This document shows, piece by piece, positions 44,507 to 51,596 of a stretch of DNA of 64,000 nucleotides; the stretch's first letter is position 1, and each line of letters opens with the position of its first letter. Made by a program: the position numbers and the translations under genes. Source of the stretch: Ramlibacter pinisoli (GTDB lineage: Bacteria; Pseudomonadota; Gammaproteobacteria; Burkholderiales; Burkholderiaceae_C); the NCBI RefSeq assembly GCF_009758015.1, contig NZ_WSEL01000009.1, forward strand, positions 682,001 through 746,000, in the 5' to 3' direction. The notes below the pieces were generated by a model. It made no database searches. It worked only from the letters and a program-made list of their open reading frames with translations, and was not told where the DNA came from.

Positions 44507-45483
44507 GCGGCCTCCACGCGCGGCGCGGCGGCGCGGGCGGCGCCGGCCTCGCGCGCCAGCCGCCGTTCGCGCAGCCTGTCGGGGATGCTCAGCAGCCCGT
44601 CGGGCAGCCACAGCATCAGGGCGACGACGGACAGGCCGAACACCAGCAGGTACCAGGCCTGCGCGAACCGCAGCCACTCGGGCAGCAGCACCCCGACGGC
44701 GGCACCGAGCAGCGGGCCGAAGAAGTAGCCGGCACCACCCACCACCACCATCAGGTACATCATGATCGACGCCCCGACGGTGAAGGCGGCCGGCTCGATG
44801 AACTCGACCAGGCTGGCGAACAGCGCCCCGGCCACGCCGGCGTACGCGGCGCCGATGGCGAAACTCAAGAGCGTGTAGTGGCGGGTGTTCACGCCCAGGC
44901 TCTCGGCCCGGATCGGGTTGTCGCGCAGCGCGGTGAAGGCCTTGCCCCAGGGCGAGCGCAGCAGCCGCCACAGCAGCGCGCCCAGCACCAGGGTGACGCC
45001 CAGCACGAAGTAGTAGAAGGCCAGCGGCTTGTCCAGCGGCAGGCCGGCCAGCGACGGCCGGGCGATGTTGTTGATGCCGAAGGTGCCGCCCGTCAGCCAC
45101 TCCTCGTTGCGCATCACCAGCCAGACGGCGGTGTTGAAGCCCAGGGTCGCGAACGCGAGGTAGAGGGTCTGCACCCGCAGCGCCGGGAAGCCCAGCGCCA
45201 GTCCGACCGCGAAGCAGCCGGCCACCGCGACCGGCAGGCCGACCCACCACGAGAAGCCCGCCTTCATCAGGATGGCGACGGTGTAGGCACCGATGCCGAA
45301 GAACGCCGCGTGGCCGAGCGACTTCTGGCCGGCGTAGCCGACGGTGAGGTTCAGGCCCATGGTGGCGATGACGAACACCAGCCAGTAGGTGAACAGGTAG
45401 ACGCCGTAGTTCTTGAGGAAGGGCGGCGCGGCCAGCAGGACGGCCAGGATCGCCAGCAGCACGGACCAGGAAAGCTTGCTCAT
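44503..45483 (-). CDS. Branched-chain-type ABC permease (LivM-like), second cluster
   Basis: This is a 326-residue polytopic inner-membrane permease. LivM-family segments include LNLTVGYAGQKSLGHAAFFG, LRVQTLYLAFATLGFN and VVVGGAGYFFGPLLGAA. The C-terminus is charged and Ala-rich. It is coupled to livG by a 4-bp overlap and lies 2 bp after the livH stop. Confidence 0.9.
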   Translation of the reverse strand: MSKLSWSVLLAILAVLLAAPPFLKNYGVYLFTYWLVFVIATMGLNLTVGYAGQKSLGHAAFFGIGAYTVAILMKAGFSWWVGLPVAVAGCFAVGLALGFPALRVQTLYLAFATLGFNTAVWLVMRNEEWLTGGTFGINNIARPSLAGLPLDKPLAFYYFVLGVTLVLGALLWRLLRSPWGKAFTALRDNPIRAESLGVNTRHYTLLSFAIGAAYAGVAGALFASLVEFIEPAAFTVGASIMMYLMVVVGGAGYFFGPLLGAAVGVLLPEWLRFAQAWYLLVFGLSVVALMLWLPDGLLSIPDRLRERRLAREAGAARAAAPRVEAA

Positions 45484-45485
45484 GG

Positions 45486-46361
45486 TCAGACCTTCCGCTC
45501 CACCTTGCGCCCGAGGAGGCCCTGCGGCTTGAACAGGATGACGGCCATGAACAGCACCAGGGCCACGGCATCCTTGTAGGCCGGCGAGATGTAGGCCGCC
45601 GCCAGGTTCTCGGCCACGCCGACGACGATGCCGCCCAGCAGCGCGCCGCTGCTGTTGTTGAAGCCGCCGATGATGGCCGCGAAGAAGGCCTTGTTGCCCA
45701 GCGACTCGCCCATGTCGAACTTGGCCAGGTAGGTGGGCGTCACCAGCAGCGCCGCCGCGCAGGCCAGCACCGCGTTGATGGCGAAGGTGTAGAACACCAT
45801 GCGCGGCACGTCGATGCCCAGCACGGTGGCGCTGTCGGTGTTCTGCGCCACCGCCTGCATGGCCCGGCCGGTCACGGTGCGCGAGAGGAAGGCCTGGGTG
45901 CCCAGCACCAGCGCCAGCGCGATCGCCAGCGTGCCGACGTCGGCCAGCGAGACCGTCACCCCGGCCACCGTGAACAGCTTGTCGGTGAACAGGCTGGGAA
46001 ACGGGTGCGCCTCGGCGCTGTAGCCGGCGCGCATGCCGCTGCGCGCCGCGATCGCCAGCCCGATGGTGGCCACCACGATGGGCATCAGCCCGAACCGCAG
46101 CAGCGGATCGGCGATGCCGCGCTTGAACGCCCAGCCCAGCACGCCCACCGCCAGCACCGCGGTCAGCACGAAGGCCACCGGCAGCGGCGCGCCGGCCGCC
46201 GCGAACGCCAGCATGGCGAACGCCGGCAGCATCACGAACTCGCCCTGGGCGAAGTTGATGGTGCCCGAGGCCTGCCACAGCAGGGTGAAGCCGAGGGCGG
46301 CCAGGGCATAGATGCTGCCCGTGGCCATGCCGGAGAAGACGAGCTGGAGGAAATCGGTCAT
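45486..46361 (-). CDS. Branched-chain-type ABC permease (LivH-like), second cluster
   Basis: This is a 291-residue polytopic membrane protein with the LivH signatures GFTLLWQASGTINFAQGEF, MQAVAQNTDSATVLGID and AAIIGGFNNSSGALLGGI. It is the first gene of the second Liv-type operon. No periplasmic binding protein gene is adjacent in the window: the upstream neighbour is the 3' end of a hybrid kinase gene. The receptor must be encoded elsewhere or shared with another system. No strong ribosome site is seen before the ATG at 46361. Confidence 0.9.
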   Translation of the reverse strand: MTDFLQLVFSGMATGSIYALAALGFTLLWQASGTINFAQGEFVMLPAFAMLAFAAAGAPLPVAFVLTAVLAVGVLGWAFKRGIADPLLRFGLMPIVVATIGLAIAARSGMRAGYSAEAHPFPSLFTDKLFTVAGVTVSLADVGTLAIALALVLGTQAFLSRTVTGRAMQAVAQNTDSATVLGIDVPRMVFYTFAINAVLACAAALLVTPTYLAKFDMGESLGNKAFFAAIIGGFNNSSGALLGGIVVGVAENLAAAYISPAYKDAVALVLFMAVILFKPQGLLGRKVERKV

Positions 46362-46473
46362 GGGGCGTGCCGCATCGTAGTGACGACCCCGGCCTGGACC
46401 GAGCGGGAAAGCACCGATAGGCCCCGGCCCCGGAGCCACGCGACCCGCGTGCACCCGCGTGTCCGAATGGATC

Positions 46474-46489
46474 GCCGGGCCCGCCCGGC
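46474..46489 (-). terminator. Possible terminator hairpin after the hybrid kinase gene
   Basis: A perfect 7-bp stem GCCGGGC / GCCCGGC with a 2-base loop lies just beyond the kinase stop codon in the direction of transcription. There is no U-run after it, so it may be only a weak or factor-dependent terminator. Confidence 0.3.
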
Positions 46490-46500
46490 GCGGGCTGCGC

Positions 46501-48972
46501 CTAGCCGGCGGTGACCGGCTGCGGGCCGGCGCCGTAGGCGCGCAGCGCCGACACGCTGGTGGAGGCCAGCCGGTCGATGCGGTCGAGCCAGTCCAGGCCC
46601 TGGGGCCAGTCGCCCGTCTCCACGATCGGCACGTAGATGCGCCTCACCTCCTCGTGCAGGGCCGCGGCACCGGCCTCCCCCGCCGCGCCCAGGAGGGCAT
46701 GCAGAACTTCCTCGGCTTCCTGCAGGCGGCGTGAGCGCACCGCCTGGCCGAACGCCCCGGACAGTTCCTCCAGCCGCGGCAGGTAGTCGGCCAGCACCTC
46801 GTCGAGCATGTCGAGGCGGCGGTAGCCTTCCAGGCGCCCCTCGTCCAGCAGCCCGTGCGCGGCCGGCCGGACCTGGACGGCGGGCGCCGGCGTCTGCTTC
46901 AGCAGGGCCTCGAGCGTGCTGCACAGGGCGCCGGCCTCGACCGGCTTGACCAGGAACGCGCTCACACCCGCCTGCTGCGCCTCGCGCCGGATGTCGGCAT
47001 CGGAGCGGCCGGTCAGGGCGACGATGGGCACGCCGGCCCAGGGCATGCCGCTGGCCCGGATGGCGGCTGCGGTCTCGATGCCGCCCATGCCGGGCATGTG
47101 GATGTCGACCACCAGCGCGTCGGCGGGGCGCTCCCGCATCGCCTGGATTGCCAGGCTGCCGCTGCCGGCCTCGACGACGCTGGCGCCGGCCGCGCCGAGG
47201 TAGGCCGACACGAGGCGCCGGTTGCCGGCGCTGTCGTCGGCCACCACCACCGTGCGGCCGCCCAGCGGGCGGGTGGCGGCCATCACGCGCCGGTGGCGCG
47301 GCGCGCGGATCGCCTGGGCCATCGCCTCCAGCATCGACAACTGGCTGCAGGGCTTGGGCAGGAAGCCGTCCATGCCGACCTTCTGCGCCTTGACGCGCGC
47401 CAGGTGTTCCGGCTCGCTGCTGTGCGCCAGCACCCGCACCTCGGGGTTGAGCGACACGCCGTCGCGCCGGATCCTCTCGACCACCGAATAGCCGTCGATG
47501 CCGGCCATGCGGATGTCCATCAGCACCAGCTCGTAGCGCCGGCTGGCCAGCAGGTCGAGCGCGGCCTGGCCGTCGCCGGCCTCGTCGATCGCGACTTCCA
47601 GGCCCTCCAGCTTGCGCACCGCCGCCCGGGCCTGGGCCGGATCGTCGTCGACCACCAGCAGCCGCTTGCCCGCCAGGGCGCCGCGCAGCCAGTCGGACAG
47701 TTCGCGCCGGTGCGCTTCCTGGCGATCGGGCGGCACCACCGGGAACCGCAGCGTGAACTCGGTGTACTGGCCCGGCCGCGAATCGCAGGTGATCATGCCG
47801 CCGATGGAACGCATGGCCCGCATGCAATAGCTCAGCCCCAGCCCGGTGCCGCCGCTCTTGCCGACCGAGCGGAACGGCTCGAACAGCCGGGACAGCTGGG
47901 CCGCCGGGATGCCCGGCCCGTTGTCCAGCACCCGGATGGTCTGGCCGCCCACCGACAGCCGCACCTGCAGCTGCGGCGCGCTGGACACGTAGTACAGCGC
48001 GTTCTTGAGCAGGTTGAACAGCGCGAACAGGCAGCTGGTCTCGTCACCCAGGAAGACGAAGTCCTCCTCCACGCTGACGGTGACGCGCTCGCGCGCGGCG
48101 TCGTCGTCGAACACGAACTCGCGCACCGCCTTGTCGACGACGGCGGCAGCGGACAGCAGCTTCAGCGAGGCCGGATCGGCCGCCTTGCCGTTCACCTCGT
48201 CCAGCGTCATGGCGATCACCTGCAGCCCGCGCTGCACGGCCCGTTCGCCTTCCGACACGTGCCGGTAGAGGGCATCGATCTGGCGCGGGCCCAGCGCCTG
48301 CTCGGTCACGCCGGGCGGCGGCAGCACCTGCTCCAGCTGTTCCAGGCTGTGGCCGATGTGGGCCAGCGGGTTGCGCATCTCGTGCGCGATGGAGCCGGCG
48401 ATGGAGGCATAGGCGCTGCGCACCATCGCGGCGGTGGCGCGCTCCATCGCCAGCTTGAACAGGCTGCCGCCCACCATCACCAGCAGCAGGGTCGGCAGGC
48501 GCCCCACGTACTCGGGCGACACGAAGGGCTCGGGCTCGGTGAGCCAGAAGGCGCCGATCGCGGCCGAGAAGCCGACGCCCACCATGAGCAGCATGTTGCG
48601 CCAGTCGGTCATGAAGATGACGAAGAACACCGCCATCAGCGTGCTGGCCACGCCGGCGGTGTCGCCGCCGTTCTTCAGCGCCGTGAACATGAACATGAAC
48701 GGCAGCAGGAAGATCAGGACCCCGTAGGAGTACTCGTAGAAGTACGGCTGCAGGCGGGCCGGCCACCAGCGCCGCAGGATCAGCAGCAGGCACAGGCCGG
48801 CCGCCGCCAGGCGCAGGTAGAAATCGTCGTAGCCCAGGCCCTGGCGCGAGAACCGCAGCAGGAAGAACAGCGGGAACGCCACGGCGCCCAGCAGGCCGGC
48901 ATACCAGATCATCACCGGCTCGGCGCGGTGGTACGAGCGGTAGCGCTCCAGCAGGTCGCCGAAGAATGTCAT
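46501..48972 (-). CDS. Hybrid sensor kinase with six-helix membrane sensor, HK-REC-REC-HPt
   Basis: This is an 823-residue phosphorelay protein. About six hydrophobic helices (residues about 20-180) form a membrane sensor without a large periplasmic loop. Then come HisKA with His197 (SIAHEMRNPLAHIG), N-box NLLKNALYY, G1 DNGPGI, G2 GTGLGLSYC, REC1 (Asp486), REC2 (Asp623) and a C-terminal HPt-like helix bundle with His758 (VLHALLGAAGEAGA). A compact helical sensor and an AHEMRNPL H-box are also found in CqsS, LqsS and PhcS quorum-sensing kinases, which detect lipophilic signals. The gene starts 10 bp after a FeeM-like acyl-amino-acid synthase gene, so sensing of an acyl-type signal is plausible but unproven. 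Confidence 0.88.
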   Translation of the reverse strand: MTFFGDLLERYRSYHRAEPVMIWYAGLLGAVAFPLFFLLRFSRQGLGYDDFYLRLAAAGLCLLLILRRWWPARLQPYFYEYSYGVLIFLLPFMFMFTALKNGGDTAGVASTLMAVFFVIFMTDWRNMLLMVGVGFSAAIGAFWLTEPEPFVSPEYVGRLPTLLLVMVGGSLFKLAMERATAAMVRSAYASIAGSIAHEMRNPLAHIGHSLEQLEQVLPPPGVTEQALGPRQIDALYRHVSEGERAVQRGLQVIAMTLDEVNGKAADPASLKLLSAAAVVDKAVREFVFDDDAARERVTVSVEEDFVFLGDETSCLFALFNLLKNALYYVSSAPQLQVRLSVGGQTIRVLDNGPGIPAAQLSRLFEPFRSVGKSGGTGLGLSYCMRAMRSIGGMITCDSRPGQYTEFTLRFPVVPPDRQEAHRRELSDWLRGALAGKRLLVVDDDPAQARAAVRKLEGLEVAIDEAGDGQAALDLLASRRYELVLMDIRMAGIDGYSVVERIRRDGVSLNPEVRVLAHSSEPEHLARVKAQKVGMDGFLPKPCSQLSMLEAMAQAIRAPRHRRVMAATRPLGGRTVVVADDSAGNRRLVSAYLGAAGASVVEAGSGSLAIQAMRERPADALVVDIHMPGMGGIETAAAIRASGMPWAGVPIVALTGRSDADIRREAQQAGVSAFLVKPVEAGALCSTLEALLKQTPAPAVQVRPAAHGLLDEGRLEGYRRLDMLDEVLADYLPRLEELSGAFGQAVRSRRLQEAEEVLHALLGAAGEAGAAALHEEVRRIYVPIVETGDWPQGLDWLDRIDRLASTSVSALRAYGAGPQPVTAG

Positions 48973-48982
48973 CCCGCGATTG

Positions 48983-49629
48983 TCACTGCAGCGTGGTGGA
49001 GGCTGCCCGGCCGCGTCCGAGGGCCTGCAGCACGTCGTGCGCGCGGCCGTGGATCAGCGTGTAGGACTTTGCGGTGCCGTGCAGCGGGACGTTGGCGGCG
49101 AAGGGGGAGAACGCGAAGCGCCGGTACAGGCGGCTGAGCACGTGCGAGCAGGACGCGAAGAGGTGGTGCACCTCGGTCTGCCGGCTGGCGTAGTCAAGGG
49201 AGAGGAACAGGCAACGCCGCAGGGCGTCGACGTCGGTCCGGTGGGCCTCCGCCAGGACGAGGCGGCCGACCTCCCAGCGGGTGCCGGGGACCTGGGGCGC
49301 GGCGTCTCCGAGCTGCTCGACCAGCTGGTCGGTGAGCGTCAGGCCGTGGCCCATGGGAACGAGACGGATGGTGCCGATCAGCTCACCGTCGACTTCGAAG
49401 GCACCGACGAACCCCAATTCGTCTCTTTTTTTTCGAGCCGAAAGAATTCATCGCCCATGGCGTGCGCCGACAGGTCGATCTCCTGGCGCAGCGGCAGCAC
49501 CTGCTCGATGTCGGAGGGGGTGCGCAGGTGGTGCAACTGCACCCGGTCGGCGAAGGACAGGGGCTCGGTGGCGCCGAAAGGCATCGGCGCGTGGCGTGCG
49601 GCAACGGCACGGTCTAGGGTCGTCAGCAT
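48983..49629 (-). CDS. FeeM/GNAT-like N-acyl amino acid synthase-like protein, frame broken at an A8 run
   Basis: The gene begins MLTTLDRAVAARHAP in one frame and continues in the -1 frame. The first frame reads GDEFFRLEKK at an A8 run (49426-49433) and then stops about 16 codons later. A -1 shift there gives LEKKRDELGFVGAFEVDGEL, followed by IGTIRLVPMGHGL and WEVGRLVLA, which looks like one continuous acyltransferase of about 215 residues. FeeM-type enzymes join acyl groups from acyl-ACP to amino acids; they share a fold with LuxI-type synthases. The run fits the slippery heptamer A-AAA-AAA in the zero frame. Programmed frameshifting, transcriptional slippage, a real mutation or an assembly error are all possible. 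It is co-directional with the hybrid kinase gene, 10 bp upstream. Confidence 0.62.
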
Positions 49630-50030
49630 GGTGATGGCTCTGGAGTCGATGAAGAAAAAACGGAAACCCGGGCCGGGCGCGAGGCCTCGGCGGAGATCGG
49701 AGGGATGGGTCGGCGGCCGGGTCGGACCGGCATCGCGGCAGCGCGATCCGGGACCGGCGAGACCGACCGGCGCGGCCGGCCGCGCCCCGAGTCATCTGCA
49801 CTGCGCCACGCAAAAACGATGGCATCAGTCACTTGACACTCCCCCTACTGCGTGATCAAGCGCATAGTCTAAGGCGGCATGCCGATTTGGTCGCGCTTGC
49901 CCGGCTTCCGGTTGACCGGCCGGAAACGGCCACCCTGTCAGATCTGACAGGCAGGCATAAGTAGCAATGGACGGGAATGCACCGTCCCCGCGTGGCCCAC
50001 AACAGGCACGCGGGCCGCTAAGGTGCATCC
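49630..50030. other. 401-bp divergent intergenic region, FeeM-like gene to HAD gene
   Basis: No credible gene is seen. The half next to the FeeM-like gene is GC-rich and repetitive (CCGGCC-type motifs). The part from about 49810 is less GC-rich and contains a TTGACA (49833-49838) without a good -10 at 17 bp, an inverted TGCG-N8-CGCA around GTGATCAA (about 49850-49865), a TTGACC at 49913 and the perfect palindrome at 49934-49951. It probably carries promoters in both directions. Confidence 0.5.
49934..49951. promoter_or_regulatory. Perfect 18-bp lux-box-like palindrome
   Basis: CCTGTCAGATCTGACAGG is a perfect inverted repeat. It fits the CT-N12-AG pattern of LuxR-family binding sites, and its centre CAGATCTG equals that of the Agrobacterium tra box. 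It lies about 80 bp before the HAD gene and about 300 bp before the FeeM-like gene. No luxR gene is present in the window. Confidence 0.55.
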
Positions 50031-50789
50031 ATGGCCCTCGACCTCACCCGTGTCCGTGCGCTGTGCTTCGACGTCGACGGCACGATCGCGGACACCGACG
50101 ACCACCTGGTGGCCCGGCTGGCCACCCTGCTGGATGTCCTGCCCGGGGTGAGCGGCCGCCGCGCCGAACGCACCGCCCGGCAGCTGGTGATGGCGGCCGA
50201 GACCCCGGTGCACGCGGCCTATGCCCGGCTCGACGCCCTGGGCCTGGACGTTCCCGTGTCACGGCTGCGGGCGCGCCTGAAGGCGATCCGGCAGCGCGGC
50301 GCCGACCCCGCCCACACGCGCAACCCGGAGGCGATCGACGAATTGCCGCACGACATGGTGCCGGGCGTGCAGGAGATGCTGGTCACGCTGGCGCGCGACT
50401 TCCCCATGTGCACGATCTCGACGGGCGCCGTGCCGCGCATCGAGCGCTTCCTGCAGCACTACGGGGTGCGCGGACATTTCACGGCGGTGGTCGGCGCCGA
50501 GACCACCCGCCGGATGAAGCCGCATCCCGAGCCGCTGCGGTACGCCGCCGCCGCCATGGGCGTGGAGCCGCAGCACTGCCTGATGGTCGGCGACACCACC
50601 ATCGACATCCGCACCGCCGTGGCAGCGGGCGCCCAGAGCGTCGGCGTGCTGTGCGGATTCGGCACCGAGCGCGAACTGCGCGTCACCGGCGCGCAGTTGA
50701 TCCTGCGCACCACCTCCGACCTGCTGGCCGTGCTGCGGCCGGCCGAGGACCCCCTGCAAAAGACCGCCAGCCCGGAGCCGAAGATCTGA
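50031..50789 (+). CDS. HAD-superfamily phosphatase
   Basis: This is a 252-residue cytosolic hydrolase with the four HAD motifs: DVDGT (residues about 14-18), STG in CTISTGAVPRIER, the Lys in RRMKPHPEPL and VGDTTIDI. The helical cap between motifs I and II places it near the phosphoglycolate phosphatase-like group. The substrate is not identifiable. It follows the lux-box-like palindrome by about 80 bp, with TAAGGTG as the ribosome site. Confidence 0.85.
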   Translation: MALDLTRVRALCFDVDGTIADTDDHLVARLATLLDVLPGVSGRRAERTARQLVMAAETPVHAAYARLDALGLDVPVSRLRARLKAIRQRGADPAHTRNPEAIDELPHDMVPGVQEMLVTLARDFPMCTISTGAVPRIERFLQHYGVRGHFTAVVGAETTRRMKPHPEPLRYAAAAMGVEPQHCLMVGDTTIDIRTAVAAGAQSVGVLCGFGTERELRVTGAQLILRTTSDLLAVLRPAEDPLQKTASPEPKI

Positions 50790-50852
50790 CTCGGGTGGGA
50801 CGGGCCGCGGATAGACAGACGAGTACCAAACACCTAATCACGGCGCTCGTTG

Positions 50853-50866
50853 TTGATCCAGGTCAA
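50853..50866. promoter_or_regulatory. FNR/ANR-type binding site
   Basis: TTGATCCAGGTCAA matches the FNR/CRP-family anaerobic box TTGAT-N4-ATCAA with one mismatch. It lies 80 bp upstream of the response regulator ATG, a distance that would allow activation under low oxygen if the promoter starts near 50900. No clear -10 is visible in the GC-rich sequence downstream. Confidence 0.5.
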
Positions 50867-50945
50867 GGGCAGGCGTCGCCGCGCTGGCGCGGGCATCGGT
50901 CGAGCGGCGAGCATCGGGGGCTGTCCAGCAGTACCGTACAGATCC

Positions 50946-51347
50946 ATGCACCTGCCCGCTTCCCACGACCAGCCCCGCCGGGTGCTGATCGTCGACGACG
51001 ACGAGGACTTCCTCACCACCCTGGCGGACCTGCTGCGCCACTACGGCCACGAGGTGCTGGCCGTGGGGACCGGCGAGGCGGCGCTCGCCGCGACGCAGGA
51101 CTGGGTGCCCCACCTGGTGCTGCTGGACCTCGCCATGCCGGGCCTGAACGGCTACGACACCGCCCTCGCCCTGCGCGCCGACGCGCGGCTGCACGACACC
51201 ATGATCGTCGCCGTGTCCGGGTTCGGCAGCCACGAGGAACGTGACCGGGCCGCCGCGGCCGACATCGACCTGCACCTGGTCAAGCCGATCTCCCTCGACG
51301 AGATGGAGCGCGTGCTCGCGCTCACCGGTCGCCGGCCGGCGCGCTGA
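50946..51347 (+). CDS. Single-domain response regulator
   Basis: This 133-residue protein consists only of a receiver domain: acidic pocket VDDDED (about 17-22), phospho-acceptor Asp61 (VLLDLAMPGLNGY) and Lys in HLVKPIS. There is no output domain, so it would act through protein-protein contact or as a phosphate shuttle, perhaps with the nearby hybrid kinase whose HPt domain could serve it. The ATG at 50946 is preferred; the frame stays open upstream. Confidence 0.85.
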   Translation: MHLPASHDQPRRVLIVDDDEDFLTTLADLLRHYGHEVLAVGTGEAALAATQDWVPHLVLLDLAMPGLNGYDTALALRADARLHDTMIVAVSGFGSHEERDRAAAADIDLHLVKPISLDEMERVLALTGRRPAR

Positions 51348-51404
51348 GCCGCCTTCTCAGCGGCACGCCGCTTGGTTCGGGGGCGGTCTGGCGTCCGGGG
51401 ATGG

Positions 51405-51425
51405 ATGCCGGGTCGACCCCGGCAT
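51405..51425. repeat. REP-like hairpin repeat, copy 1
   Basis: The hairpin ATGCCGGG-TCGAC-CCCGGCAT has a perfect 8-bp stem and is followed by GACGCC. It has the same design as the element at 51467-51487, which is in the opposite orientation, so the two form a REPIN-like inverted pair. Confidence 0.6.
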
Positions 51426-51466
51426 GACGCCACTTGGGGGCGGCGCGGCATCCACCCATCCCCGTC

Positions 51467-51487
51467 ATGGCGGGCTTGACCCGCCAT
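51467..51487. repeat. REP-like hairpin repeat, copy 2 (inverted)
   Basis: The hairpin ATGGCGGG-CTTGA-CCCGCCAT has a perfect 8-bp stem and is preceded by CCCGTC. On the bottom strand it reads ATGGCGGGTCAAGCCCGCCAT followed by GACGGG, which is copy 1 with base changes in both arms that keep the stem paired. Confidence 0.6.
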
Positions 51488-51556
51488 CCATCTCCGGGAC
51501 CCGGCACGACCCGGGACGTGAACACGGTCGCGACGGGTAGGCGACCTGGCGTGGGC

Positions 51557-51576
51557 TGCCCGGTCGAGCCCGGCAT
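51557..51576. repeat. REP-like hairpin repeat, copy 3 (degenerate)
   Basis: TGCCCGGTCGAGCCCGGCAT has one mismatch in the stem and is followed by GACGACC. It has the same orientation and 3' flank (CATGACG) as copy 1. The 249-bp gap between the response regulator and the 953-residue protein gene holds these three copies and no gene. Confidence 0.45.
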
Positions 51577-51596
51577 GACGACCCCCCTTCTGCGAC

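Noticed and set aside
49426..49440. T8 run as the tail of an intrinsic terminator on the + strand
   Set aside because: No stable hairpin precedes it and it lies within the FeeM-like coding region.
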